From: Sandaracinaceae bacterium
GTDB lineage: Bacteria; Myxococcota_A; Polyangia; Polyangiales; Houyiibacteriaceae
Length of the DNA: 64,000 nucleotides
Direction of reading: 5' to 3'
Assembly: GCA_020633055.1 (NCBI GenBank)
Contig: JACKEJ010000004.1
Location: 372,001 to 436,000, forward strand
Shown: positions 34,215 through 42,563 of the stretch, piece after piece
Layout of the letters: each line of letters begins with the position of its first letter
Numbering within the stretch: position 1 is the first letter of the stretch
Notes under the pieces: generated by a model
The model's input: the letters and a program-made list of their open reading frames with translations, nothing else
What the model was told of the DNA's origin: nothing
The model's database searches: none
Program-made: the position numbers and the translations under genes

Positions 34215-34547
34215 TCAGCGCGACCAGCCGTACGCGCGCTCGATCTTCGCGACGCGCAGGGTGTAGCGGTCGTACCAGCGCGCGCGGCCCTGCTCGCGGG
34301 CTGCAGCGTGCTCCACCTGCGCCTTCCACGACGCGATGGATGCCTCGTCGCGCCAGTACGACACCGTGATGCCGAAGCCCGCCGCGTCGCGCGTGGACTC
34401 GATGCCCAGGAAGCCGGGTTGCTGTTCGGCCAGCTCGACCATGCGGGCGGCCGTGACGGGGTAGTCCGCCGTGTCGTCCTGCGCGGCTTGGTTGGCAAAG
34501 ATGACGGCGTAGTACGGGGGCTCCGGGAGGGGCGCGAAGCGGCTCAT
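34215..34547 (-). CDS. Antibiotic biosynthesis monooxygenase (ABM) family protein
   Basis: 110 residues, a dimeric alpha/beta ferredoxin-like fold. Pattern YYAVIFANQAAQDDTADYPV, QPGFLGIESTRDAAGFGITV and YWRDEASIASWKAQVEH..AREQGR matches the ABM group of small cofactor-free oxygenases and degradation-type enzymes. Many family members are housekeeping stress proteins, so the name alone does not tie it to secondary metabolism. The convergent gap to 34079 holds a perfect palindrome CCCACGCGTGGG at 34179-34190. Confidence 0.82.
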   Translation of the reverse strand: MSRFAPLPEPPYYAVIFANQAAQDDTADYPVTAARMVELAEQQPGFLGIESTRDAAGFGITVSYWRDEASIASWKAQVEHAAAREQGRARWYDRYTLRVAKIERAYGWSR

Positions 34548-34841
34548 GCACTTAGCTGACCCGACGCGCGGGGACGGTCAACCTCGAGCACCAGGGATCT
34601 CGCCAGATGGCTGTCGGTGCCCGTCGAATGTCCGCGCAAGCGCGCTCTCTGCTTGTGCCTCGGCTCGTGACGGTCGCGAGATCGGGAATCCCGAGCGCAC
34701 CAGGGGGCCTGGCACACCCGCGCACATCGTGCGCCAATAGCGGCCACCGGGGTACCTGGGGTGTCTTCGCCCACCTTGCAGCACTTTGGCGCACATGACA
34801 GGTTTCCGAGGCCCTTTTTGGCCCTACGACGCCACGGACCG
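34548..34841. promoter_or_regulatory. Divergent intergenic region with a spaced inverted repeat
   Basis: 294 bp without a gene between the ABM gene and the carrier protein gene. It contains a 9-bp inverted repeat, GTGCGCCAA (34729-34737) and TTGGCGCAC (34786-34794), 48 bp apart, ending about 47 bp before the carrier protein ATG. This is a plausible operator pair, or a coincidence. A CTTTTT run at 34813-34818 follows. No promoter boxes assigned. Confidence 0.4.
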
Positions 34842-35099
34842 ATGCACGACCCCCAAAACATTCGCGCGCAGCTGAAAAGCTGGCTCCTGGAACACGCCTC
34901 GGCGGCCCCACCAGAGGAGTTCACCGACCAGCTGCCCATCTTGGAGGTGGGGCTGCTGAACTCGCTCGACATCGTGGAGTTCGTGCTCTTCATCGAGGAC
35001 CTGCGCGGCGAAGAGGTCGACACCGACGCCATCGAGCCCGAGGTCTTCACCAACGTCGACAGCCTGTGGGACGCGTTCTTCGCGCCCCTGGCGGCGTAG
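34842..35099 (+). CDS. Discrete acyl/peptidyl carrier protein
   Basis: 85 residues, one four-helix carrier domain. The phosphopantetheine Ser lies in GLLNSLDIVEFVLFIEDL (about residue 44), with N-S-L instead of the usual D-S-L. Strongly acidic, as usual for such carriers. The adenylation enzyme begins 13 nt downstream and is its likely loading enzyme, an arrangement reminiscent of DltC/DltA or of free-standing A-PCP pairs. It heads the plus-strand operon that continues through deacetylase and glycosyltransferases to about 42376. Confidence 0.88.
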   Translation: MHDPQNIRAQLKSWLLEHASAAPPEEFTDQLPILEVGLLNSLDIVEFVLFIEDLRGEEVDTDAIEPEVFTNVDSLWDAFFAPLAA

Positions 35100-35112
35100 G
35101 GAGACAACGGAC

Positions 35113-36849
35113 GTGGGGCAAGCGACGCGCACGCTGAGGGACGGCTTCCTGGGCTCGCTCGAGCGCTTCCCGGACCGGCCGGCCCTGGCCATCGGGGACG
35201 AGGCGTGGAGCTTCGCCGAGCTTGGGGTGCGCGCCGCGCAGGTGGCTGCAACGCTCCGCGCCGTCGGGTTCCGCGACGAGGGCTCCGAGGTGCGCCGCCC
35301 GGCGAGCCCCGACGCGAACCCTGACGTGGGCGCTGACGTCGGTGCCGAGGTGAGCCCCGGGGAGAGCCGCCTGGTGGCCGTCTTCGGTCATCGCCACCCC
35401 ACCGCCTTCGCGGGCATCCTCGGGGCGCTGCTCCACGGCAGCGGCTACGTGCCGCTGAACCCCATGTTCCCGGTCCCGCGCAGCCGCGCCATGCTGGAGC
35501 GCTCGGGCTGCTGCGCGCTCGTGGTGGACGCGACGGCCAGCAGCAAGCTGGTGGAGCTGGTAGCCGATTTTCCGCGCGCCCTGACCATCGTGCTGCCCGA
35601 CGAAGCCGACGTGAGCGCGCTGCAGGCTGCCCTGCCGGAGCACACTGTCCTGGGCGCGGTGGACCTGCGCCCCGCGAACGAGCACGTGCTGGGCGAGGCC
35701 TCGCCGGACGACATCGCCTACCTGCTCTTCACCAGCGGCTCCACCGGCCAGCCCAAGGGCGTGATGGTGGCGCAGCGCAACGTGACCGCCTTCGTGGACG
35801 TCATGGTCGAGCGCTACGGGGTCTCGGAGCAGGACCGCTTCAGCCAGACCTTCGACCTCACCTTCGACCTGAGCGTGTTCGACATGTTCTGCGCGTGGGA
35901 GCGCGGCGCGTGCGTGTGCGTGCCCACGGCGCAGCAGAAGCTGTTCCCCAGCAAGTACCTGAAGCAGCACGCGCTGACCGTGTGGTTCAGTGTGCCGTCC
36001 ACGGGCGTGCTCATGAGCCGCCTGCGCATGCTCAAGCCCGACAGCTATCCGAGCCTGCGCTACACGCTGTTTTGCGGTGAGGCCCTGCCCACGGAGGTGG
36101 TCACGCAGTTCGCGGCCGCCGCGCCCGCGAGCGTGGTGGAGAACCTCTACGGCCCGACCGAGCTCACCATCGCGTGCACGCTCTACCGCTGGCGCGGTGA
36201 CGCGTCCCTGCCCGAGAGCGAGCACGGCGTGGTGCCCATCGGCGAGCCCTACCCGGGCATGCGCGCCATCGTGGTGGACGAGCAGCTGCGCGCGGTGCCC
36301 CGCGGCGAGGCGGGCGAGCTGTTGCTCACAGGCCCGCAGGTCACGCCGGGCTACTGGCAAGACCCGGAGCGCACGGCGCAGGCGTTCGTGGTGCCGCCTG
36401 ACGAGCACGAGACCTTCTACCGCACGGGCGACCGCGTGCGCTGGCCCGCGGGGGGACCGCTGCTCTACCTCGGACGCGTGGACAACCAGGTGAAGATCCA
36501 GGGCTACCGCGTGGAGCTCGGCGAGATCGAGGCCGTGCTGCGCGAGGTGGCCGGGGCCGAGGTGGCCATCGCGCTGGGCTGGCCCCTGTCCACCAGCGGC
36601 GCCGACGGCGTGGTGGGCTTCGTGCCCACGCCGAGCGAGCTGGTGGGCAAGACGGACGCCGCCAGCCAAGCCGCGCGCGACGCGCTCGGCGGTGCGCACG
36701 TGGCCGGCGCCCGCGAGCGACTGCCGAGCTACATGCAGCCGTCGCGCGTGCTGCTGATCGACGAATTCCCGCTCAACGCGAACGGCAAGGTGGACCGCAA
36801 GGCGCTGCGCGCGCTGCTGGACACGCCGGCCGAGGGAGGTGCCGCGTGA
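35113..36849 (+). CDS. Stand-alone amino-acid-type adenylation enzyme
   Basis: 578 residues; GTG start 13 nt after the carrier gene. Core motifs: A3 YLLFTSGSTGQPKGV, A4/A5 region FDLSVFDMF and NLYGPTELT, A7 YRTGDRVRWPAG, A8 GRVDNQVKIQGYRVELGEIE and A10 NANGKVDRKAL. The Asp of FDLSVF, at the position that contacts the alpha-amino group in amino-acid-activating enzymes, is kept. By eye I read the pocket as D-L-F-S-L-C-L-I-A, which I do not match to a known substrate. An insert rich in D, A and E follows residue 55. It should load the adjacent carrier protein with an amino acid. The stop overlaps the deacetylase gene (GTGA). Confidence 0.9.
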   Translation: MGQATRTLRDGFLGSLERFPDRPALAIGDEAWSFAELGVRAAQVAATLRAVGFRDEGSEVRRPASPDANPDVGADVGAEVSPGESRLVAVFGHRHPTAFAGILGALLHGSGYVPLNPMFPVPRSRAMLERSGCCALVVDATASSKLVELVADFPRALTIVLPDEADVSALQAALPEHTVLGAVDLRPANEHVLGEASPDDIAYLLFTSGSTGQPKGVMVAQRNVTAFVDVMVERYGVSEQDRFSQTFDLTFDLSVFDMFCAWERGACVCVPTAQQKLFPSKYLKQHALTVWFSVPSTGVLMSRLRMLKPDSYPSLRYTLFCGEALPTEVVTQFAAAAPASVVENLYGPTELTIACTLYRWRGDASLPESEHGVVPIGEPYPGMRAIVVDEQLRAVPRGEAGELLLTGPQVTPGYWQDPERTAQAFVVPPDEHETFYRTGDRVRWPAGGPLLYLGRVDNQVKIQGYRVELGEIEAVLREVAGAEVAIALGWPLSTSGADGVVGFVPTPSELVGKTDAASQAARDALGGAHVAGARERLPSYMQPSRVLLIDEFPLNANGKVDRKALRALLDTPAEGGAA

Positions 36850-37724
36850 AGCGCCCGCTGAACAAGCGCTGGGTGGTGAAGAAGGCGGCGCGCGCCGGCG
36901 TGACGCTGGGCTCGGCGTTGAGCGGCTCGCTATGGCTGCGCTCCGCCATGGCAGGGGGCGCGTGCGTGCGCGTGCTGACCTACCACCGCGTGGGGGACGA
37001 CTGCCCGGAGGACCCCTTCTGCGTGACGCGCGACGCGTTCGACGCGCAGATGCGCCTGCTGGCCGAGGAGGGGCGCGCGGTGTCCCTCGCGCAGGTGCAA
37101 GCGTTCGTGAGCGGCGCACCGACCGACGGCGCAGTGCTCCCCGCGGACGCGTGCTTGGTGACCATCGACGACGGCTGCCTGAGCACGCTGACCGAGGTGC
37201 TCCCGACGCTGCAGCGCTGGGGCGTGCCGGCGGTGGCGTTCGTGAGCGCCGCGCTCGTCGGCGCAGACTACGAGGGGCTGCCCGAGCGCTACCTGACGTG
37301 GGACGAGCTGCGCACGCTCGACGCAAGCCCGCTGGTCACCATCGGCTCACACGCGCACACGCACCGCTCGCTGGGCCTGATGGACCCCGCCGAGGCGCGC
37401 ACCGAGGCGCGTCGCTCGCGAGAGACGCTGGAGGCGCAGCTGGGGCACGAGGTGCGTTCGTTCGCCTACCCGTTCGGGACGCGCGCAGACTTCAACGGCG
37501 TGACCGAGCGCGTGCTGGCCGAGGCCGGCTATCACATCGCGTTCAACAGCATGCACGGCGCGGTGCGGCCCGGTGCCGACCCCATCAGCCTGCCGCGCGT
37601 GAAGGTGGAGGGCGGCGAGCCCCTGTCGTTGTTCGCGCTGCAGACCCGTGGGGCGATGGACGCGTGGCGCGTGGTGGACCAGAACCTGCACCGCCTGCAG
37701 CGCGTGCGTCAGGAGATCGTGTGA
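36846..37724 (+). CDS. Polysaccharide deacetylase (NodB fold)
   Basis: 292 residues. Metal and catalytic residues are visible in LVTIDDGCLST (Asp pair) and SHAHTHRSL (H-x3-H); FAYPFGTRADFN is the next conserved strand. An N-terminal basic stretch and hydrophobic segment LGSALSGSLWLRSAMAG may anchor it to the membrane. Such enzymes N-deacetylate hexosamines in polysaccharides or their lipid-linked units. Removal of an acetyl group would free an amine that could accept an aminoacyl group from the neighbouring carrier; that link is my inference. GTG start overlaps the adenylation gene. Confidence 0.9.
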   Translation: MKRPLNKRWVVKKAARAGVTLGSALSGSLWLRSAMAGGACVRVLTYHRVGDDCPEDPFCVTRDAFDAQMRLLAEEGRAVSLAQVQAFVSGAPTDGAVLPADACLVTIDDGCLSTLTEVLPTLQRWGVPAVAFVSAALVGADYEGLPERYLTWDELRTLDASPLVTIGSHAHTHRSLGLMDPAEARTEARRSRETLEAQLGHEVRSFAYPFGTRADFNGVTERVLAEAGYHIAFNSMHGAVRPGADPISLPRVKVEGGEPLSLFALQTRGAMDAWRVVDQNLHRLQRVRQEIV

Positions 37725-37779
37725 CGGCTCGGCGCACCGTGAGCCGTGCGGCGGTCCGCTGGGAAACGGGGGGTCGCTC

Positions 37780-38790
37780 GTGAGCCGGGGCGGCCGGGTC
37801 GCACGCGTGGGGGTCGTGCTGATCGGACGCAACGAGGGCGCGCGCCTGGTGCGCTCCCTCGAGTCCGTGTGCGACGGACGGCGCCCCGTGGTCTACGTGG
37901 ACTCGGGCTCCACCGACGACAGCGTGGCGGAGGCGCAGGCGCGTGGCGCCCTGGTGGTGGCGCTCGACATGTCGCAGCCCTTCAGCGCGGCGCGAGCGCG
38001 CAACGCTGGCTGGCGTGCGCTGCTCGCCGCACACCCGGACCTGGACGCGGTGCAGTTCGTGGACGGCGACTGCGAGGTCGCCGAGGACTGGCTCACGAGC
38101 GGCGCCGCCGCGCTGGCCGAGGACGACACCGTGGTGGCCGTCATGGGCTACCGCCGCGAGCGCTACCCCGAGGCCAGCGTGTACAACCGCGTGTGCGACG
38201 TGGAGTGGCGCAGCGGCCCGGCGGGGGACGTGCGCTGCTTTGGCGGAGACGTGATGATCCGCGCCACCGCGCTGCAGGCCGTGGGCGGCTACGACCCGAG
38301 CGTGATCGCGGCCGAGGACGACGAGCTGGGCGTGCGCCTGCGCGCCGCCACGGGCGGGCGCTTCGTGCGGCTCGCGCAGGACACCACGCTGCACGACGCG
38401 GACATGCACCACGCCAGCCAGTGGTGGCAGCGGGCCAAGCGCTGCGGCCACGGCTACGCGCAGGTGAACCACCTGCACGGCGCGCCGCCGGAGCGCTACT
38501 TCGAGGCGCAGCTGCGACGCAGCCTGTTGTGGGGGCTGGTGGTGCCAGCTGGCGCGCTGCTGCTCGCGCCACCCACGCTCGGGCTCTCGCTGGGCCTCTT
38601 CGCGCGTTACCCGCTGGTCGCCGTGCGCGCGGCGCTGCGGACGCGACGGCAGGGCTTCCCGGTCTCGCACGCGCTGGCGTGGGGCGGCAGCGTGGCCCTC
38701 GCGCCCTTCCCGGAAGCGCAGGGCGCCCTCAAGTTCCACCGCGACCGCGCACGGCGCGCCGCCCCCGAGATCATCGAGTACAAGTCATGA
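37780..38790 (+). CDS. Glycosyltransferase family 2
   Basis: 336 residues. GT-A fold: VGVVLIGRNEGARLVRSLES, VYVDSGSTDDSV, and the D-x-D region FVDGDCEVAEDW; GGYDPSVIAAEDDELGVRLR carries the ED acidic pair. C-terminal hydrophobic stretch LVVPAGALLLAPPTLGLSLG suggests a membrane association. The GTG at 37780 begins the conserved N-terminus closely. The stop overlaps the next gene's ATG (ATGA). Confidence 0.9.
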   Translation: MSRGGRVARVGVVLIGRNEGARLVRSLESVCDGRRPVVYVDSGSTDDSVAEAQARGALVVALDMSQPFSAARARNAGWRALLAAHPDLDAVQFVDGDCEVAEDWLTSGAAALAEDDTVVAVMGYRRERYPEASVYNRVCDVEWRSGPAGDVRCFGGDVMIRATALQAVGGYDPSVIAAEDDELGVRLRAATGGRFVRLAQDTTLHDADMHHASQWWQRAKRCGHGYAQVNHLHGAPPERYFEAQLRRSLLWGLVVPAGALLLAPPTLGLSLGLFARYPLVAVRAALRTRRQGFPVSHALAWGGSVALAPFPEAQGALKFHRDRARRAAPEIIEYKS

Positions 38791-41198
38791 GCGCCAACGA
38801 CCCGAGCACGCCTTCGCCCCTGTCCGTCGCCATCGTCGGCGCGGGGTACATCGCCGACTACCACGTGGCCGCGCTGCGCGCCGTGCCCGGGGTCCGCATC
38901 GCCGCGGTGTGCGACCTGCGCGAGAGCGCGGCCGCACGCTTCGCCGCGTCCCACGGGATCGGGGCCTCGTACGGCGACCTGGGGGCGATGCTGAACGCGG
39001 AGACTCTGGACGCGGTACACGTGCTGACGCCACCCCAGGCCCACGTCGCGCCGGCCGCGCAGGCGCTGCGCGCGGGGGTGGACGTGCTGCTGGAGAAGCC
39101 GCTCGCCCACACGCTCGCGGGCTGCGAGGAGCTGGCCCACGCGGCACGCGAGGGGCGCGCGCAGCTGGGCATCAGCCACAACTTCCTGTTCACCAAGCCC
39201 TACGAGCGGCTGGTGGCCGACGTAGAGAGCGGGCGCCTCGGGCACGTGGACCAGATCGACGTGGTCTGGAACAAGGAGCTGGGGCAGCTGAAGGGCGGGC
39301 CCTTCTCGGCCTTCATGCTGGCCGACCCGCGCAACATCCTGTTCGAGGTGGCGCCGCACTCGTTCGCGCACGCGCTGCACCTGACCAGCGTCGGGCCGCG
39401 CGCCGCGGGTGTGGTGGACGCGGCCGCGTGGGACGACCTGAGCGTCGACGCGCGCGACGAGGTGGCGCTGCCGCGGGGCCTGCGCTTCTTCCGGCGCTGG
39501 GAGATCCGCGGCTGGCTGGGCAAGACCAGCGTGCGCCTGCGCTTCGGCTTCGACGCGGGCTACCCCGAGCACTACGTGCACGTGCACGGCAGCAACGGCA
39601 CGGGGCACGTCGACTTCGAGAACAACACCTACGTGCGGCAGGAGCACACGCCCTACCTGCTGGACATCGACCGCATGGTGAACGTGGCCCGCGGCGCAGA
39701 GAGCGCCGTGCGGCAGGCGGGCGCGACGCTGGGGCGCGTGGTGTTGGCCAAGGCCGGGCTGCCGTTCGCGGCCGGGCCCTTCGCGGAGAGCATCGCGCGC
39801 GCCGTGGGCGCCTTCTACGCGACGCGCACGGACGCGCTGGACACGCGCCTGGGCCTGCCGCTGGCGCACGCGACGGTGGCCTTGGCCGAGCGCATCGCCG
39901 AGCGCGTGGCTGAGCAGGCCGGGCTGGGTGAGGCCCGTAGCGCCAGTGCCCCAGCCGCGAAGACGGGGACTACTGCCGGTGCCCGCAAGGTGGCCACCGC
40001 GCGCCGTCCGGACACGCTGGTGGTGGGCGGCACGGGCTTCATCGGACGCGCGCTGGTGCGCCGCCTGGTGGAGAGCGGCGTGAGCGTGCGCGTCCTGGCG
40101 CGTGACCCAGCTGGCGCCCCCCCCGAGCTGCAGCGCCCCGAGGTGGAGTGCGTGCGCGGCGACTTCACGGACCTCGGGTCCGTCGTGCCTGCGCTCGAAG
40201 GCATCCAGCACGTCTACCACCTGGCCCGCGGCTACGGGAACACGTGGGACGAGTACCTGCGCTGGGACGTGGCGCCGACGCGCGCGTTCGCCGAGGCGTG
40301 CGCCAAGGCCGGTGTGTCGCGCTTCTTCTACGCCAGCTCCATCGCCATCTACTACGCCGGGGCGCGCGCGAGCGTCATCACGGAGGAGACGGCGCCCCTC
40401 GAGGACATGCTGGCCGCGAACCCCTACGCGCGGAGCAAGGCCGAGAACGAGCGCGTGCTGCGCGAGCTCATGCGCGACGCGGGGCTCCCGCTGACGATCT
40501 TCCGCCCGGGCATCGTGCTGGGCGCGGGCGGCCCGCCGCTGCACTGGGGCATCGCCGCGTGGCCCTATGCCTCCGTCTGCCGCCTGTATGGCTCCGGCGA
40601 CCACCCGCTGCCCATCGTGCTGGTGGACGACGTGGCCGACGCGATGGTCGCGGCGCGCACGGCCGAAGAGGTGTTGGGCAAGTCGTACAACCTCACGGCC
40701 GAGGCGTGCATCACGGCCAACGAGTACCTGGACGAGGTCGAGCGGCACGCGGGCGTCTCCATCCGCCGGGTGCCCGTGTCGGCGCCGCGCGCCTTCGTCA
40801 CGGCCTGGTCCAAGTACGCCATCAAGGCGCTAGGGGGCGACCCACGCGCGCTGCAGCCCAGCTACGCGGACTGCGAGGGGCGCAGCTTCGCGGCCACCTT
40901 CGACTGCAGCAAGGCCGCGCGCGAGCTGGGCTGGCTGCCCGAGCAGCGGCGCGAGCGGCTGGTCGCCGAGGGGATCCACCGGCCGGTGGAGGAGCACTTC
41001 GAGCTGGCGCCCGCGACGGCGGGAGACGCGCACGTCGCGTCGCTCGACGCGGCGGCGCGCACCCGGAAGGCCAGCGCCGACGAGCTGCGCGCCACGAACC
41101 CAGGACTCGAGCGGGCCCCGTCCCCTCACGGCGAGCGCAGGCGTGCGCGCGCGGCCAGCGGGGCGCGCACTCGTCGCACGTCGGAGAAGCGCCCGTGA
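38787..41198 (+). CDS. Gfo/Idh/MocA oxidoreductase fused to NAD-dependent epimerase/dehydratase
   Basis: 803 residues, two enzymes in one chain. Residues 1-370: Gfo/Idh/MocA oxidoreductase with Rossmann motif VAIVGAGYIADYHV and the catalytic Lys in LEKPLAHTL. An Ala/Thr-rich linker (about 380-405). Residues 410-735: extended SDR with LVVGGTGFIGRALVRRLV and the Y-x3-K of NPYARSKAENE; the Ser is in FFYASSIAIYY. A basic disordered tail closes it. Each half is a common nucleotide-sugar enzyme, but the fusion is uncommon in my experience. It may channel a keto-sugar intermediate for a repeat unit. Translationally coupled on both sides (ATGA and GTGA). Confidence 0.9.
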   Translation: MSANDPSTPSPLSVAIVGAGYIADYHVAALRAVPGVRIAAVCDLRESAAARFAASHGIGASYGDLGAMLNAETLDAVHVLTPPQAHVAPAAQALRAGVDVLLEKPLAHTLAGCEELAHAAREGRAQLGISHNFLFTKPYERLVADVESGRLGHVDQIDVVWNKELGQLKGGPFSAFMLADPRNILFEVAPHSFAHALHLTSVGPRAAGVVDAAAWDDLSVDARDEVALPRGLRFFRRWEIRGWLGKTSVRLRFGFDAGYPEHYVHVHGSNGTGHVDFENNTYVRQEHTPYLLDIDRMVNVARGAESAVRQAGATLGRVVLAKAGLPFAAGPFAESIARAVGAFYATRTDALDTRLGLPLAHATVALAERIAERVAEQAGLGEARSASAPAAKTGTTAGARKVATARRPDTLVVGGTGFIGRALVRRLVESGVSVRVLARDPAGAPPELQRPEVECVRGDFTDLGSVVPALEGIQHVYHLARGYGNTWDEYLRWDVAPTRAFAEACAKAGVSRFFYASSIAIYYAGARASVITEETAPLEDMLAANPYARSKAENERVLRELMRDAGLPLTIFRPGIVLGAGGPPLHWGIAAWPYASVCRLYGSGDHPLPIVLVDDVADAMVAARTAEEVLGKSYNLTAEACITANEYLDEVERHAGVSIRRVPVSAPRAFVTAWSKYAIKALGGDPRALQPSYADCEGRSFAATFDCSKAARELGWLPEQRRERLVAEGIHRPVEEHFELAPATAGDAHVASLDAAARTRKASADELRATNPGLERAPSPHGERRRARAASGARTRRTSEKRP

Positions 41199-42376
41199 TC
41201 TTCGCGGCCAGCGCGGGACTCGGTCTGAGCGGGACGCTGCTGACGCTGCCGGGGACGCTCGAGCTAGGCGCCCTCACGCTCGGCTCGCTGCTGGCGCGCC
41301 CACGCCCGCTCGGTGACCCGGCCCGCTGCGGCGTGCTCGCGGTGGTGGTGCCGGCCCACGACGAAGCGGACGGCATCGGACGCTGCGTCGCGAGCCTGCT
41401 CGCCTGCGTCCCTCCGCCCGGCGGCGTGCGGGTGCTGGTTGTGGCTGACAACTGCAGTGACGACACGGCCGAGCGCGCACGCGCGGCGGGCGCCGAGGTC
41501 CTGGAGCGCAACGACCCCGAGAGGCGTGGCAAGGGCTACGCGCTCGAGCTCGGGTTCGAGCACGTCCTGTCGGATCCCCGCGTGGAGGCCGCGCTGGTGG
41601 TCGACGCCGACACGACCGTGGCCGAGAGCTTCCTCGTGACCATGGCGGCGGCGTTCGCGCCAGGTGCGGATGGGACTCCGGGCGCGGACGGGGCGCAGTG
41701 CCGGTACCTGGTGAGCAACCCAGACGCACAGCGCCTACGCAATGTCGCCCTCTTGGCCTTCAACGTTGCGCGACCTCGTGCGCGCGAGTGTTTCGGCCTG
41801 TCGGTGGGTGTCCTCGGCAACGGCTTCGGCCTGCACCGCCGCGTGCTGGAGACCGTCCCCTACACCGCGCGTTCGGTCGTAGAGGACCTCGAGTACCACG
41901 TCATGATGGTGCGTGCGGGCTTCGCCATGCGCTTCGTCGAGCAGACCCACGTGAGCGCCGACGTACCAACCGCAGATGCCGCGGTACGTACGCAGCGGGC
42001 ACGCTGGGAGGGCGGTCGGCTGCGCGTGTTGCGCGAGCTGGCGCCGAGCCTCTTGGGCGACGTGCTCCGTGGACGCGGGCGCTGCGTCGAGCCGCTGGGG
42101 GAGCTGCTGTTGTTGCCCCTCGCGACGCACGTGGGTGTCCTGCTCGTGGTGCTGGCGCTGCCGTTCCCGCCTACGCAGCTCTACGCTGCTTCGGCGCTCG
42201 CGCTGGTGGGCGCACACGTGCTCGCCAGTCTGTTCACCAGCGGCGCTTCGCGGGACGACTGGTCCGCGCTCGCCAAGGCGCCCCTGTACGTCGTGCGCAA
42301 GGTCGCCCTCGCCCCCGCCATCCTGCGCGCCAGCCGCGCCGAGCAGGAGTGGGTGCGCACGGAGCGAGCGTCGTGA
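41195..42376 (+). CDS. Membrane glycosyltransferase family 2 (processive-type)
   Basis: 393 residues. N-terminal helix, GT2 domain with VVVPAHDEADGIGRCV, VVADNCSDDTAERAR, VVDADTTVAESF (D-x-D) and QRARWEGGRL (Q-x2-RW motif), then two to three C-terminal helices (LLLLPLATHVGVLLVVLAL and onward). The Q-x2-RW motif is that of cellulose/hyaluronan synthase-like GT2 enzymes. The donor is a nucleotide sugar; the product is unknown. Last gene of the coupled run that starts at the carrier protein. Confidence 0.88.
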   Translation: MIFAASAGLGLSGTLLTLPGTLELGALTLGSLLARPRPLGDPARCGVLAVVVPAHDEADGIGRCVASLLACVPPPGGVRVLVVADNCSDDTAERARAAGAEVLERNDPERRGKGYALELGFEHVLSDPRVEAALVVDADTTVAESFLVTMAAAFAPGADGTPGADGAQCRYLVSNPDAQRLRNVALLAFNVARPRARECFGLSVGVLGNGFGLHRRVLETVPYTARSVVEDLEYHVMMVRAGFAMRFVEQTHVSADVPTADAAVRTQRARWEGGRLRVLRELAPSLLGDVLRGRGRCVEPLGELLLLPLATHVGVLLVVLALPFPPTQLYAASALALVGAHVLASLFTSGASRDDWSALAKAPLYVVRKVALAPAILRASRAEQEWVRTERAS

Positions 42377-42563
42377 ACTCCGCATGCACATGGCCCGCCC
42401 GGGTATGTGAAACCCCTCGGCCCCCTCCGTCCGGGCCGGCAGACGCCGTTCATCGCTGGCGCGCTCGGCGAGCTGGCCATGCGCGTCGATGGGCAGCCGC
42501 CTGTCGAACCTCCCTCTGGCGCCCGTGCGCCGCTCCACGCGCGTTCGCGCTCCCACGGCTGAC

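Noticed and set aside
34215..34547. ABM gene as proof of antibiotic biosynthesis
   Set aside because: The family is mostly housekeeping; its name is not evidence for a biosynthetic role.
34700..34725. Possible sigma-54 site around TGGCACACCCGCGCA
   Set aside because: The -12 GC element is misplaced by one base and lacks the T-rich part.
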